From: Planctomycetota bacterium
GTDB taxonomy: Bacteria > Planctomycetota > Phycisphaerae > Phycisphaerales > UBA1924
DNA: 64,000 bases
Assembly: GCA_024276195.1 (NCBI GenBank)
Contig: JAJRXR010000052.1
Location: forward strand, 19,282-83,281
Reading direction: 5' to 3'
Within the stretch, counting starts at the first letter, position 1. Every line of letters starts with the position of its first letter. The notes below the pieces were generated by a model, which was given only the letters and a program-made list of their open reading frames with translations, was not told the DNA's origin and did not search any database. The position numbers and the translations under genes are program-made. Below, one piece after another: positions 17,752-26,654 of the stretch.

Positions 17752-20391
17752 GTGGGCGTGTACAGCGTCTACCGCGCGGCCCAGCGCGACGACGAAGCGG
17801 AGGCGACACTCGCCCGCCTCATCGAGATCGCGCCCGAAAACTCCATGGTGCTGAACCTGCGCATGATCGCCGCGCTGACGTCGAAAGACGACGACGAGGC
17901 CGAGCGTGTGGTCGAGATTGCGCAGCGGACCGACGCCGACCGCGTCGGTGGGCTGACGTTCGTCGCCCGCCTGGAATCGTCGCGCGGGCGCGGCGCCGAG
18001 GCGGTCGAGGCGCTCCGGCGAGCGATCGCCCAGGGCTCGGCCGACGCCAGCGTCTACCGCATGCTCGCGCTCCAGCAGATCCAGCTCCGCAAGTACGACG
18101 ACGCGCTGGCGACCTACCAGGACGCCCTCGCCATCCGCCCCGACGATCTCCCGTCCATCCTCGAGTATCTGCGCACGCTCGTGACCCTCAACAGAACACA
18201 AGAGGCCCTGATCCGCGCCCGCGAGATGGAACGCTACGGGCGGACCTCGGGCCAGTACATGGACCTGCGGCTCCGCCTCGAATCCGTCGCGGGCGGCCCC
18301 GTGGGCGTGCAGTTCGCCATCGACCAGAGGCGCCAGCTCCTGGAGCTGGACCCGAGCGACCGGATCAACCGGACCGAGCTCGTTCGCCTCTACATCATCG
18401 GCAAGCAGTTTGATCTGGCCCGCCCGCTGCTCGACGAGCTCCGGGGCGAGCAGGATGCGCTCCTGCTCGTCGAGCTCGACGCCCGCTGGCACGCCGACCA
18501 GGTCACGGTCCGGGTCAACGACACCCCCCGCGACGGCGTGGAGATGGCCCGGGGTGTCTACGTCTCGTACCTGCTGGCCCAGGATAGTGACAAGGTCAAC
18601 GAGGACGTGTACGTCTCGATGGCTCAGTTCATGCTCCAGCGCGGTCGCCGCCAGGTCGCGATCGACGCGCTCATCGAAGCCCGCGAGTTCCAGGACCCGG
18701 AGACACGCCGGGCCGACCGGATGCTCGCCAACGTGTACGCGGCGGTCGATCAGTGGGACGACGCGCTCTCGCTCTACCGCTCGTTCACGCAGGGCGGGAC
18801 CGACGCTGAGAACCTCAGCTACCAGAAGCGCGTCGTCGAGTCGCTGCTGCGTCTGAACCGGTACGACGAGGGCGCGCAGGAGCTTGCGAAGATCGAGGAC
18901 CGGGCCGCGACGGACACGACGATCCGTCTGCAGCAGGCCGAGCTTGCCCTGGCCCGGGGCGATTATGACGGCGCGATCGCTCTGCTCGACAAGGCGGTGT
19001 CGGAGAACCCGACCGAGCCGCTGGTATACATCCAGCGCGCCCTGGCCAAGAGCCGCCAGCCAGAGCTCGCGGGCGACGTGCTCGCCGACCTCGAGCAGGC
19101 GCTCAAGCTCAACCCGAACGACTGGCGGACGCTGCGCGTGCGCGCGGGGGTTTATTACGATCAAGGGCGTGACGATGATGCAATCGACGACCTGCGCGCG
19201 ACGCTGCGTCTGAACCCGAGCCTCGACGAGGTGCTGCTCGGGCTGGTGCTCGAGCTGATCGAGCGTGGGCGCGGCGGCGAGGCCCAGAGCCTGGCCGAGG
19301 ATGTCATCGAGCGCCGCCAGGGCGACGTCCAGCTCAGCGCCAAGGTCGCGGGGTTGTTCGCCGAGCAGGAAAGATGGGGACGTGCCGCGCGGTTCTACTC
19401 CGCCGCGTGGGAACGGAGCCGCTCCGAAGCGATCGCCGGGGCGCTGATTGACGCGAACCTGCGCACCGATCCGCCCAACATCCGAAACGCGCGCGACGTG
19501 CTGACCGGGCTCATCGAGAACGGGGCCGATGCGCGCGAGGACCCGCAGATCCTGGGCATCCGGGCGATCATCGACTACGCCGCAGGCCAGAAGAGCAACG
19601 CCGAGGAGCGCATGATCATCGCCTTCGAGAAGGCGCTGCTCAAGATCGATTCCGACCCGGGGCAGCTCAACTCCTGGAACATCAACACGGCCCGCATGTT
19701 CGACAACGAGCCGGACAGCACCATGCTCGCGTTCATGAGCCGCCTGGCCCGGACGCAGGCGCCAGGCTCGCCCGGGCGAGAGTGGCTCGACTACTTCATG
19801 GCCCTGCGGATGCTTGCCTCCGACGAGACACGCTCGCAGGCGTTGGATGTGCTGGCCTCGCTCTACACGAGCGCGAGAACGGCGCACATCCCGCGTCTTG
19901 CGTACCGCGTCGCCGGTTCCGTCCCCTACGCCGACGGCGACTACGCCAAGGCCGAGCAGATCTGGACCGAGGGGCTCGAAAGGTTCCCGGACGACTGGGA
20001 GATGCTCAACAACCTGGCGTACCTCATCGGTGAAAAACTCGCCCAACCCGCCCGGGGCCTGCCCCTGGCCCTGCAAGCCAAGGACGCCACGCGCGGGCAG
20101 AACGCTCAGGTGCTCGACACGCTCGCGGCCATCCAGGTCGGGCTCGGAAAGAACGAGGACGCCAAGGCGACCCTGTTGCTCGCCAGGCGGTTGGTGCGCA
20201 ACATTGACACCCGCCTGGCCCTGCTTGTTCGCCTTGCCAATGTCCACCTGGCCCTGGGCGAGGTGGAGCAGGCAAGAGAGCTGCTGGGGCAGATCAAGGG
20301 TGACGCCGGCGTCGGACGGAGCCGTCTGGAGCGGTACCAGTCCGATATTGATTCGCTTCAGTCTCAGATCGACTCAGCCGAGGGTCCGTGA
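17752..20391 (+). CDS. TPR-repeat protein of the exosortase locus, C-terminal part after the TAG
   Basis: An 879-aa product in the same frame as the preceding gene. It contains many TPR units (for example YDDALATYQDALAIRPDDLP, WDDALSLYRSFTQGGTDAEN, YDGAIALLDKAVSENPTEPL, YAKAEQIWTEGLERFPDDWE). It has no signal peptide or membrane helix of its own. A TPR-containing envelope protein would need one, which argues that it is the distal half of the upstream protein. If independently translated, the first start is GTG 17752, 12 nt after the TAG, with only AGG as a weak ribosome site. Repeat architecture and codon use do not change across the stop. Confidence 0.78.
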   Translation: MGVYSVYRAAQRDDEAEATLARLIEIAPENSMVLNLRMIAALTSKDDDEAERVVEIAQRTDADRVGGLTFVARLESSRGRGAEAVEALRRAIAQGSADASVYRMLALQQIQLRKYDDALATYQDALAIRPDDLPSILEYLRTLVTLNRTQEALIRAREMERYGRTSGQYMDLRLRLESVAGGPVGVQFAIDQRRQLLELDPSDRINRTELVRLYIIGKQFDLARPLLDELRGEQDALLLVELDARWHADQVTVRVNDTPRDGVEMARGVYVSYLLAQDSDKVNEDVYVSMAQFMLQRGRRQVAIDALIEAREFQDPETRRADRMLANVYAAVDQWDDALSLYRSFTQGGTDAENLSYQKRVVESLLRLNRYDEGAQELAKIEDRAATDTTIRLQQAELALARGDYDGAIALLDKAVSENPTEPLVYIQRALAKSRQPELAGDVLADLEQALKLNPNDWRTLRVRAGVYYDQGRDDDAIDDLRATLRLNPSLDEVLLGLVLELIERGRGGEAQSLAEDVIERRQGDVQLSAKVAGLFAEQERWGRAARFYSAAWERSRSEAIAGALIDANLRTDPPNIRNARDVLTGLIENGADAREDPQILGIRAIIDYAAGQKSNAEERMIIAFEKALLKIDSDPGQLNSWNINTARMFDNEPDSTMLAFMSRLARTQAPGSPGREWLDYFMALRMLASDETRSQALDVLASLYTSARTAHIPRLAYRVAGSVPYADGDYAKAEQIWTEGLERFPDDWEMLNNLAYLIGEKLAQPARGLPLALQAKDATRGQNAQVLDTLAAIQVGLGKNEDAKATLLLARRLVRNIDTRLALLVRLANVHLALGEVEQARELLGQIKGDAGVGRSRLERYQSDIDSLQSQIDSAEGP

Positions 20392-20463
20392 GGACCGACA
20401 TAGGACGATGCGTGACATGCCCGAGAAGAAGACCCGCCTCGAGATGACAGCCGGAGCCAAGCG

Positions 20464-22680
20464 ATGAGCAGCCTCCCCGCCCCGACCACCCCGATGCCCA
20501 CCCCCGGCGCCCGACGCCCCGGGCCGCCCACTGCGCCGCCCTCGGCGCAGCTTCCCGCAGTGACCATCGACCCGATCAAGCTGGCGCGCAAGTACATGTG
20601 GCTTGGCATGGCGACGTTGGTCCTGGGCGTCATAATCGGGTTTGGCTCGTTCGTGGTGCTGCGAAAGTTCGCCCCGAAGTACACCTCCGAGGTCATCTTC
20701 GAGTGCCTGCCCCCCGAGGACAACCCGGCCGTCCGTGAGGGCACGGGCAACGAGGACGAGATGGAGCGGTTCATGCTCTCGCAGGTCTCGCGCATGGTGT
20801 CCGAGCCCGTGCTCGAGCGCATCGTCCGCGACCCCCGCCTGCTCACGGAGGCCTCCAGCTGGACCAAGGACGTTATGAACAAGGGCGTCATCGACGCGGA
20901 CGATGCCCTCGAAGAGCTGAGCGATACGGTCTCCGCACGGGTCGTCCCGGGCACCAACTACATCCGCATGACCGCAAACGACAGCGACCCCAACGAGGCG
21001 ACCGCGCTCGTGAAGCTCACCAAAGACGCCTACCTCTTTGAGCTGCGGAGATCGAGCAACACCGAGTTCTCGGCCAGGAAGGACTCCATCAAGCAGCAGA
21101 TCGACCAGCTCGATCAGGAGATCAAAGACCTCAACGCCAAGCGCGCCCGTATCGTTACTGAAGAAGGTGTCGATTCGGTCCAGCAGAATCACACGGAAGC
21201 GTCGCAGAACCTGAGCCTGATCGTCGCCCAGCTTGTGGTAATGGGCCAGTCGATCGAGGCGAACAAAGTCACCGTCGCTCGTCTGGAAACGATGCTCGAA
21301 AGCACGGCCGGGATCACCTACACCGACACCCAACGCATCCTCATCGAGCAGAATCCCCATGTCGCGACTCTGCTCAGCCAGCTCCACGCGCTCACCAACT
21401 CTCGGCGCTCGCTCAGGCAGAGCGGCGTCATGCCCGGGCACCGCAGCTACAAGACCGTGGAAGCGCAGATCGCCGCCACGGAGCAGGAGCTCCAGTCCGC
21501 CCGCGAAGATGAGCTGCTCAAGCTCTTCAACGCGGAGCTGGACAACGCCCGCTCGGCCAACGCGCAGTTCTCGGCCCAGGTCTCCAGCCTGATGCGCCAG
21601 CGTGAAGACCTGCGCCTTCAGCTGACAGACCTGACCCGGATCCTGGCCGACATCGAGGACCTCGACGCCCGCATCTCGCAGATGATTGCGAGCCGCACGG
21701 AGCTGGAGGTCGATCTGCGGAGCGTCACCGCGACCGGGCGTGCCGAGCGAGGCCCGCGCGTGCAGGTCATCCAGTCCGAACGCATCCCCTCCCGCGTCTC
21801 GTTCCCGAAGCTGCTCGTCATGGTCCCGGCGGGTGTGCTGCTGACCGGATCGCTGTTCGCCGGCATCATCGTCATCCGCGAAGTGCTCGACCAGCGTGTC
21901 AAGAGCCCGGCGGACGTCGCGATGATCCCCCATGCCCGCGTCCTCGGGATGATCCCCGTCGCGAGCGAAGACCCGCTGAGCCCGGACTCGGTCGAGACCG
22001 TGTTCAGAGACGAGCCCAAATCGATCCTGGCCGAGAGTTTCCGCCAGATCCGCACGCCGCTGCTCAAGAAGATGCAGCGCGCCGGGCACCGGTCGCTGCT
22101 GGTGGCCTCGGGCATGCCCGGATCCGGGGCGACGACGGTCACGGTCAACCTGGCCTTCGCGTGCGCCGCTGCCGAGCAGCGCGTGCTCATCATCGACGCG
22201 AACTTCCGACGCTCGAGCATCCACCGGATCTTCGGGCAGGGCGAGGCGCCGGGCCTGAGCGACGTGCTCGCGGGCGCCGCGGCTCTGAGCAAGGTGGCGC
22301 GCAAGACCGACACCGAGCGGGTGGACATCCTGCCCGCCGGGTCGCGCGAGCACCGCGTGTTCGAGCGTCTGGGCTCAGAGAAAATGTCCGAGCTGCTGGC
22401 CGAGGCGACTGCGGACTATGACATGGTGCTGATCGACGTTTCGCCCGCGATCGTCTCGGGCGACGCCGTGTCGCTGGCCAACCGCGTGGACGCGAGCATC
22501 CTGGTCGTCCGGGCGCTCTACGAGAAGCGGGGCATGGTCGCCCGCCTGCGCAACGAGCTGGGCGAAGCCCGGGGCGAGATGCTCGGCGTGGTCGTCAACG
22601 CCGTCCGTTCCGCCGCCGGCGGGTACATGCGTAAGAACATCCGCACCTCCCACGCCTACCAATCCGAGGACGCCGCCTAG
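20464..22680 (+). CDS. Wzz/BY-kinase-like exopolysaccharide protein with altered P-loop
   Basis: A 738-aa protein. After a Pro-rich tail, helix 1 (about 44-67) and helix 2 (about 457-477, LVMVPAGVLLTGSLFAGIIV) flank a long Wzz-type coiled-coil domain that ends in a PxxP-like IPSRVSFPK. The cytoplasmic domain resembles BY-kinases (SILAESFRQIRTPLL; LLVASGMPGSGATTVTVNLA; VLIIDANFRRSSIH; MVLIDVSP). In the Walker A loop the usual Lys is Ala556 (GSGATT instead of GxGKS/T). The C-terminus has only two Tyr and no Tyr cluster. It likely controls chain length and export, but kinase activity is doubtful. Confidence 0.85.
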   Translation: MSSLPAPTTPMPTPGARRPGPPTAPPSAQLPAVTIDPIKLARKYMWLGMATLVLGVIIGFGSFVVLRKFAPKYTSEVIFECLPPEDNPAVREGTGNEDEMERFMLSQVSRMVSEPVLERIVRDPRLLTEASSWTKDVMNKGVIDADDALEELSDTVSARVVPGTNYIRMTANDSDPNEATALVKLTKDAYLFELRRSSNTEFSARKDSIKQQIDQLDQEIKDLNAKRARIVTEEGVDSVQQNHTEASQNLSLIVAQLVVMGQSIEANKVTVARLETMLESTAGITYTDTQRILIEQNPHVATLLSQLHALTNSRRSLRQSGVMPGHRSYKTVEAQIAATEQELQSAREDELLKLFNAELDNARSANAQFSAQVSSLMRQREDLRLQLTDLTRILADIEDLDARISQMIASRTELEVDLRSVTATGRAERGPRVQVIQSERIPSRVSFPKLLVMVPAGVLLTGSLFAGIIVIREVLDQRVKSPADVAMIPHARVLGMIPVASEDPLSPDSVETVFRDEPKSILAESFRQIRTPLLKKMQRAGHRSLLVASGMPGSGATTVTVNLAFACAAAEQRVLIIDANFRRSSIHRIFGQGEAPGLSDVLAGAAALSKVARKTDTERVDILPAGSREHRVFERLGSEKMSELLAEATADYDMVLIDVSPAIVSGDAVSLANRVDASILVVRALYEKRGMVARLRNELGEARGEMLGVVVNAVRSAAGGYMRKNIRTSHAYQSEDAA

Positions 22681-22748
22681 ACCCCGCCAACGCCCAACCG
22701 TACCCTCCGCGCCCCCGCGGATGACACGTTCACAAGAGAGAGACCGGC

Positions 22749-23780
22749 GTGCCCACACGCACACCCAAGCCCACCCCGACACGCCCCGCCAACGCGGGGC
22801 GTGTCCTCGTGTCGGGCGGCGCTGGCTTCATCGGCTCTCACCTCGTCGAACGCCTCGTCGATCGCGGCGACCGCGTCTGCGTGGTTGACGACCTCTCCAC
22901 CGGAGCCGAGGCCAACCTCGCCCGGGTCCGCGACCGCATCGACTTCATCGGGCAAGACCTCGCGCTCGCGCTCTCGGGCGATCTCGCGGGCGAGCGGTTC
23001 GGACAGATCTACCACCTCGCCGCGGCCGTCGGCGTCGAACTCGTCATGAACGAGCCCGTCCGCGCCATCGAGACCAACGTCGATCTCACCGCCCAGGTTC
23101 TCCGCTTCAGCGCCAACACCAACACCCCCACCCTCATCGCCTCCAGCTCCGAGGTCTACGGCAAACCCGGCAAAGAACTCTTCAGCGAAGAGGACGACGT
23201 CCTCTACGGCCCCACCAGCGTGACGCGCTGGAGCTACGCATGCTCCAAAGCCATCGACGAGTACCTCGCCCTGGCCTACGCCCGCGAGGGGCGCGTGCCC
23301 GCCGTTGTCTGCCGCTTCTTCAACACCATCGGCCCCAGACAGCTCGGCGACTACGGCATGGTCGTCCCCCGCTTCGTCCGCGCCGCCCTCGCCGGCGAGC
23401 CCCTGCGCGTCTACGGCGATGGCTCGCAATCACGCTGCTTCTGCGATGTCCGCGACGTCACCGAGCTGCTCCCGAGGCTGCTGGGCGAGCCTACCGCCGC
23501 CGGGCGCGTGTTCAACGTCGGCTCCGACACCCCGATCACGATCATGCAACTGGCCGAGCTTGTCATCGACACGCTCAAGAGCGATTCGACGATCACGACG
23601 GTCGCGTACTCGGACGCGTACCCGGGCGGGTTCGAGGATCTGCGTCACCGCCGCCCGGATCTGACGCGCGTGCGTGACGCCGTCGGCTTCGAGAGCGTGA
23701 CCCCGCTCGTGCAGACCATCATGGACATCGCGGCCTCGGTCCGCCAGGGCGCCTCGCTCGAGGCCGAGGGCGGCGCATGA
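22749..23780 (+). CDS. NAD-dependent sugar-nucleotide epimerase/dehydratase (extended SDR)
   Basis: A 343-aa protein. The NAD-binding motif SGGAGFIGSHLVERL starts near residue 20. The catalytic set is Ser in ASSSEVYG and Tyr-x3-Lys in YACSKA. NTIGPRQLGDYGMVVPRFV and VYGDGSQSRCFCDVRDV match the UDP-glucose 4-epimerase/UDP-glucuronate decarboxylase branch. It probably makes a sugar nucleotide for the exopolysaccharide. The precise reaction cannot be told. GTG 22749 is preceded by AAGAGAG. Its stop overlaps the next ATG (ATGA). Confidence 0.86.
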   Translation: MPTRTPKPTPTRPANAGRVLVSGGAGFIGSHLVERLVDRGDRVCVVDDLSTGAEANLARVRDRIDFIGQDLALALSGDLAGERFGQIYHLAAAVGVELVMNEPVRAIETNVDLTAQVLRFSANTNTPTLIASSSEVYGKPGKELFSEEDDVLYGPTSVTRWSYACSKAIDEYLALAYAREGRVPAVVCRFFNTIGPRQLGDYGMVVPRFVRAALAGEPLRVYGDGSQSRCFCDVRDVTELLPRLLGEPTAAGRVFNVGSDTPITIMQLAELVIDTLKSDSTITTVAYSDAYPGGFEDLRHRRPDLTRVRDAVGFESVTPLVQTIMDIAASVRQGASLEAEGGA

Positions 23781-25243
23781 CCCTCCCCCCGACCATGATC
23801 GAGACCCCGACCCAGATCGTCCCCGACGGCATCGCCAACCGGATCGAATCGCTCGGGACGCAGATCCAGTCGCTCGCCGCGCGTCAGCAGGATCTCGCGG
23901 ACCTGGCGGGCATCGCCGGCAAGCCCGAGTGGTCGCGCCTTGAAATCTTCCAGGGCTACCTAGCCGTGGGCGTGGTCGCGTTTCTGATCACGCTGCTCGT
24001 CACGCCGCTCATCCGGCGCATGGCCATCGCCAACGGCGTCGTCGATCACCCCGACGAGCGCAAGATGCACCGCATGCCGATCGCCTACCTCGGCGGCCTC
24101 GCCGTCTTCCTCGGGATCATGGGCGCGATCCTGTTCAGCTACATCGCCACCGACCCGCGCTTCGGCGCCCTGATCACCTTCCACCAGACCGAGCACCTCG
24201 TAGAAGGCGGGATCCCCCTGCCAGTCCCCCCGTGGATTCTCCTCGGCATCACCGTCATCATGCTCGTCGGCCTGCTCGACGACGTCGTCGGCATCCCACC
24301 GCGCGTCAAGGTGGGCGGGCAGCTCTTCGCCGCCGCCGCCCTCGCATACGGCGACGTCGGCGTCAATGTCGCTCAGGGCGTCCTCGCGCCGACAATCGGC
24401 AAACTCGTGGGCAACCAGAGCCTCACATGGGTCTTCGACCTCGGCACTGATCTGCCCCTGATCGGCTCGCACCTAGAGATCAACCTGATCTACTGGGCGG
24501 GCACCGCGATCATCGCCATGTTCGTCCTCGGCGCCTGCAACGCCGCCAACCTCATCGACGGCCTCGACGGCCTCCTCACCGGCACCACCGCCATCACCGC
24601 CGCCGGCCTGCTCGTCGTCGCCCTCGGGCTGGCGATGGTCGATTACGGCAAGCTCGACGCCACGCGCATCATCCTCAGCATGGCCCTGCTCGGCGCCTGC
24701 CTCGGCTTCCTCCCACACAACTTCAACCCCGCGACCATCTTCCTGGGCGATTGCGGCTCGCTCCTGCTCGGGTTCTGCGCCATCGTCATCATCCTGACCC
24801 TGGGCGACCTGGGCCAGACCTTCCTCGTGCTCGCCGGGCTCGTGATCTTCGCGCTGCCGATCATCGACACCATCCTCGCGATCGTCCGGCGCAAGATGGC
24901 GGGCAAACGGATGTCCGACCCGGACTCGGACCACCTCCACCACATGCTCCTGCGAGCCCTCGGGGTCAAGGGGGCCGTGCTCACGCTGTACGCCTTCTCC
25001 GCCCTCTTCGCCCTGCTCGGGATCCTCATCAGCGAGACCAAGGCCCGGTTCGTCTACGCCCTGGCCCTGATCACGATCTCGTACATCACGGTCTACGCGA
25101 TCAAAATCGCCCGCAAGGCCCACCTCGAGAAGCAGACCAGCGATCTGGCCTCCTCCGACGAGCCCGAGGGCAAGCCCGCGGCTTCCGCCTCCAGATCCTC
25201 CTCACCGAGCGAGGAACGCGAGCCCCAAGACGCGAGCGTCTGA
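23777..25243 (+). CDS. WecA/MraY-family glycosyl-1-phosphate transferase
   Basis: A 488-aa protein with about eleven membrane helices. The family motifs are present: LLDDVVGIPPRVKV (Mg-binding Asp pair), NAANLIDGLDGLL, TIFLGDCGSLLLGF and the HLHHML His motif on the last large loop. It should transfer a sugar-1-phosphate from a UDP-sugar to undecaprenyl phosphate, starting synthesis of a surface polysaccharide repeat unit. A polar, coiled-coil-like N-terminal extension of about 50 residues precedes the first helix, and a Ser/Glu-rich tail follows the last. It is coupled to the epimerase gene by ATGA. WecA-like rather than MraY, from the HLHH motif and the context. Confidence 0.88.
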   Translation: MTLPPTMIETPTQIVPDGIANRIESLGTQIQSLAARQQDLADLAGIAGKPEWSRLEIFQGYLAVGVVAFLITLLVTPLIRRMAIANGVVDHPDERKMHRMPIAYLGGLAVFLGIMGAILFSYIATDPRFGALITFHQTEHLVEGGIPLPVPPWILLGITVIMLVGLLDDVVGIPPRVKVGGQLFAAAALAYGDVGVNVAQGVLAPTIGKLVGNQSLTWVFDLGTDLPLIGSHLEINLIYWAGTAIIAMFVLGACNAANLIDGLDGLLTGTTAITAAGLLVVALGLAMVDYGKLDATRIILSMALLGACLGFLPHNFNPATIFLGDCGSLLLGFCAIVIILTLGDLGQTFLVLAGLVIFALPIIDTILAIVRRKMAGKRMSDPDSDHLHHMLLRALGVKGAVLTLYAFSALFALLGILISETKARFVYALALITISYITVYAIKIARKAHLEKQTSDLASSDEPEGKPAASASRSSSPSEEREPQDASV

Positions 25244-25259
25244 GCCCGGGATTTGCCCG

Positions 25260-25265
25260 TATACT
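25260..25265 (+). promoter_or_regulatory. -10 box of a probable leaderless promoter (parA-like)
   Basis: TATACT, then 6 nt (CGGGCA), then ATG 25272, with no Shine-Dalgarno. It lies in the short gap after the WecA-like gene. Confidence 0.5.
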
Positions 25266-25271
25266 CGGGCA

Positions 25272-26216
25272 ATGCCAGGGAAGGCGGACAGGGCGACGCG
25301 GGTCATCGCGCTGATGAACCAGAAGGGCGGGGTGGGCAAGACGACCACCTGCGTCAACTTGGCCGCCGCGATCGCGGCGACAGGGCGGCGCACCCTCTTG
25401 GTCGATCTCGACCCGCAGGCCCACGCGACGCTGCACCTTGGTGTCGAGCCGGGCGAGCTTTCTGAGCGGAACCGGGGCAGCGCGTACGACCTGCTGCTCG
25501 ACCCCGCGCATGACCCGGCCAACACGCTCATCGAGGTGCGCAACAATCTCTCGCTGATCCCGAGCGAGACGGACATGGCCGCGGCCGAGTCCGAGCTGGG
25601 CGCCCTGCCCGAACGCCACGAACGCCTGCGCAGCGCCCTGCAACGCCTGGAATCTGCGCCCGCAGGCGGGCACGAGTTCGTGCTGCTGGATTGCCCGCCC
25701 TCCCTGGGGCTGCTGACGCTCAACGCGCTCGCCGCGGCCCGGGAAGTCATCATCCCGATGCAGGCGCACTTCCTGGCGCTCCAGGGCGTGGGCAAGCTGC
25801 TCGAGACGATCCAACTCGTGCGTCGCCAGCTCAACCCGAGCCTGAGCGTCGCGGGAGTTGTCCTGTGCATGCACGACGCGCAGACGACGCACACGCGCGA
25901 GGTGGTCGATGACCTGCGCGGCTTCTTCAACGCGGCCCGCGAGCAGGACGTGCCGTGGCGCTTTGCGCAGGTGTACAACCCGCCGATCCGCAGGAACATC
26001 AAGCTGGCCGAGTGCCCCAGCTTCGGGCAGACGATCTTCGACTACGCCCCGTGGGCGCCGGGCGCCCTGGACTACCGCAAGCTTGGCGAAGAGATCGTCC
26101 GCGAGTGGGACACCATGATCGACATGATCGACGCGCGCGACGACGCCTCGCCCCTGTCCGAGGCGGAGATCACCGTCCTGCGCGGCTCGCTCGGCGCGAC
26201 CGAGCGCAGCGCGTGA
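25272..26216 (+). CDS. ParA/MinD-family ATPase
   Basis: A 314-aa protein. The deviant Walker A motif NQKGGVGKTTTCVNLA starts near residue 17, Walker A' is LLVDLDPQAHAT, and Walker B is FVLLDCPPSLGLLTLNAL, all matching chromosome or plasmid partition ParA. There is no ParB gene next to it. Orphan ParA proteins often position large complexes, and here the context is a polysaccharide/MurJ block, so it may place envelope machinery. The gene overlaps the VanZ-like gene (GTGA). Confidence 0.87.
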   Translation: MPGKADRATRVIALMNQKGGVGKTTTCVNLAAAIAATGRRTLLVDLDPQAHATLHLGVEPGELSERNRGSAYDLLLDPAHDPANTLIEVRNNLSLIPSETDMAAAESELGALPERHERLRSALQRLESAPAGGHEFVLLDCPPSLGLLTLNALAAAREVIIPMQAHFLALQGVGKLLETIQLVRRQLNPSLSVAGVVLCMHDAQTTHTREVVDDLRGFFNAAREQDVPWRFAQVYNPPIRRNIKLAECPSFGQTIFDYAPWAPGALDYRKLGEEIVREWDTMIDMIDARDDASPLSEAEITVLRGSLGATERSA

Positions 26217-26632
26217 ACGCGCCCGATCCGACCGCCCCCACCCCAACCCCCCGCTCGCACACGCTCCGGCGCACCGTCTTCGGGCTCTACGCGCTCGCCC
26301 TGCTCATCGCGACCCACTGGCCCCAGCTCACGATCACCGGCCCGGTCGAGCGCACGGACCTGTTCATCCACACCGGCGCGTTCGGGGTGTGGACGATGCT
26401 GCTCATCGCGTGCTCGTTCTTCGGGCGCGCCTTGTGCGCGCGCAACGTGCTGATCTCTGGCGCCCTCGGGCTGGTGTACGCCCCGCTGGACGAACTCTCG
26501 CAGAGCCTCCCGATTCTGAACCGGGTCGCTGCAATCGACGACGCGCTGGCGAACATCCTCGGCGTCCTCCTGGCGAGCGCTGGCGCCCTGGTGCTGGGTC
26601 GGGTGCTCAGAGCAAGGGTCCGGCGGCGCTGA
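26213..26632 (+). CDS. VanZ-like small membrane protein
   Basis: A 139-aa protein with four hydrophobic segments. HTGAFGVWTMLLIACSFFG, VYAPLDELSQSL and AAIDDALANILGVLL follow the VanZ family pattern (H..aF, DE..Q, D...N..G). VanZ-like proteins are linked with cell-envelope resistance phenotypes, but the molecular activity is unclear. It starts at GTG 26213 overlapping the ParA stop, so it is translationally coupled. Confidence 0.75.
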   Translation: MNAPDPTAPTPTPRSHTLRRTVFGLYALALLIATHWPQLTITGPVERTDLFIHTGAFGVWTMLLIACSFFGRALCARNVLISGALGLVYAPLDELSQSLPILNRVAAIDDALANILGVLLASAGALVLGRVLRARVRRR

Positions 26633-26654
26633 GGCGATCGCCCCCGTCCGACCG

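Noticed and set aside
17149-20247. A 1032-residue open frame on the minus strand opposite the TPR genes
   Set aside because: Shadow of high-GC codon use in the TPR genes; no domain or start signal.
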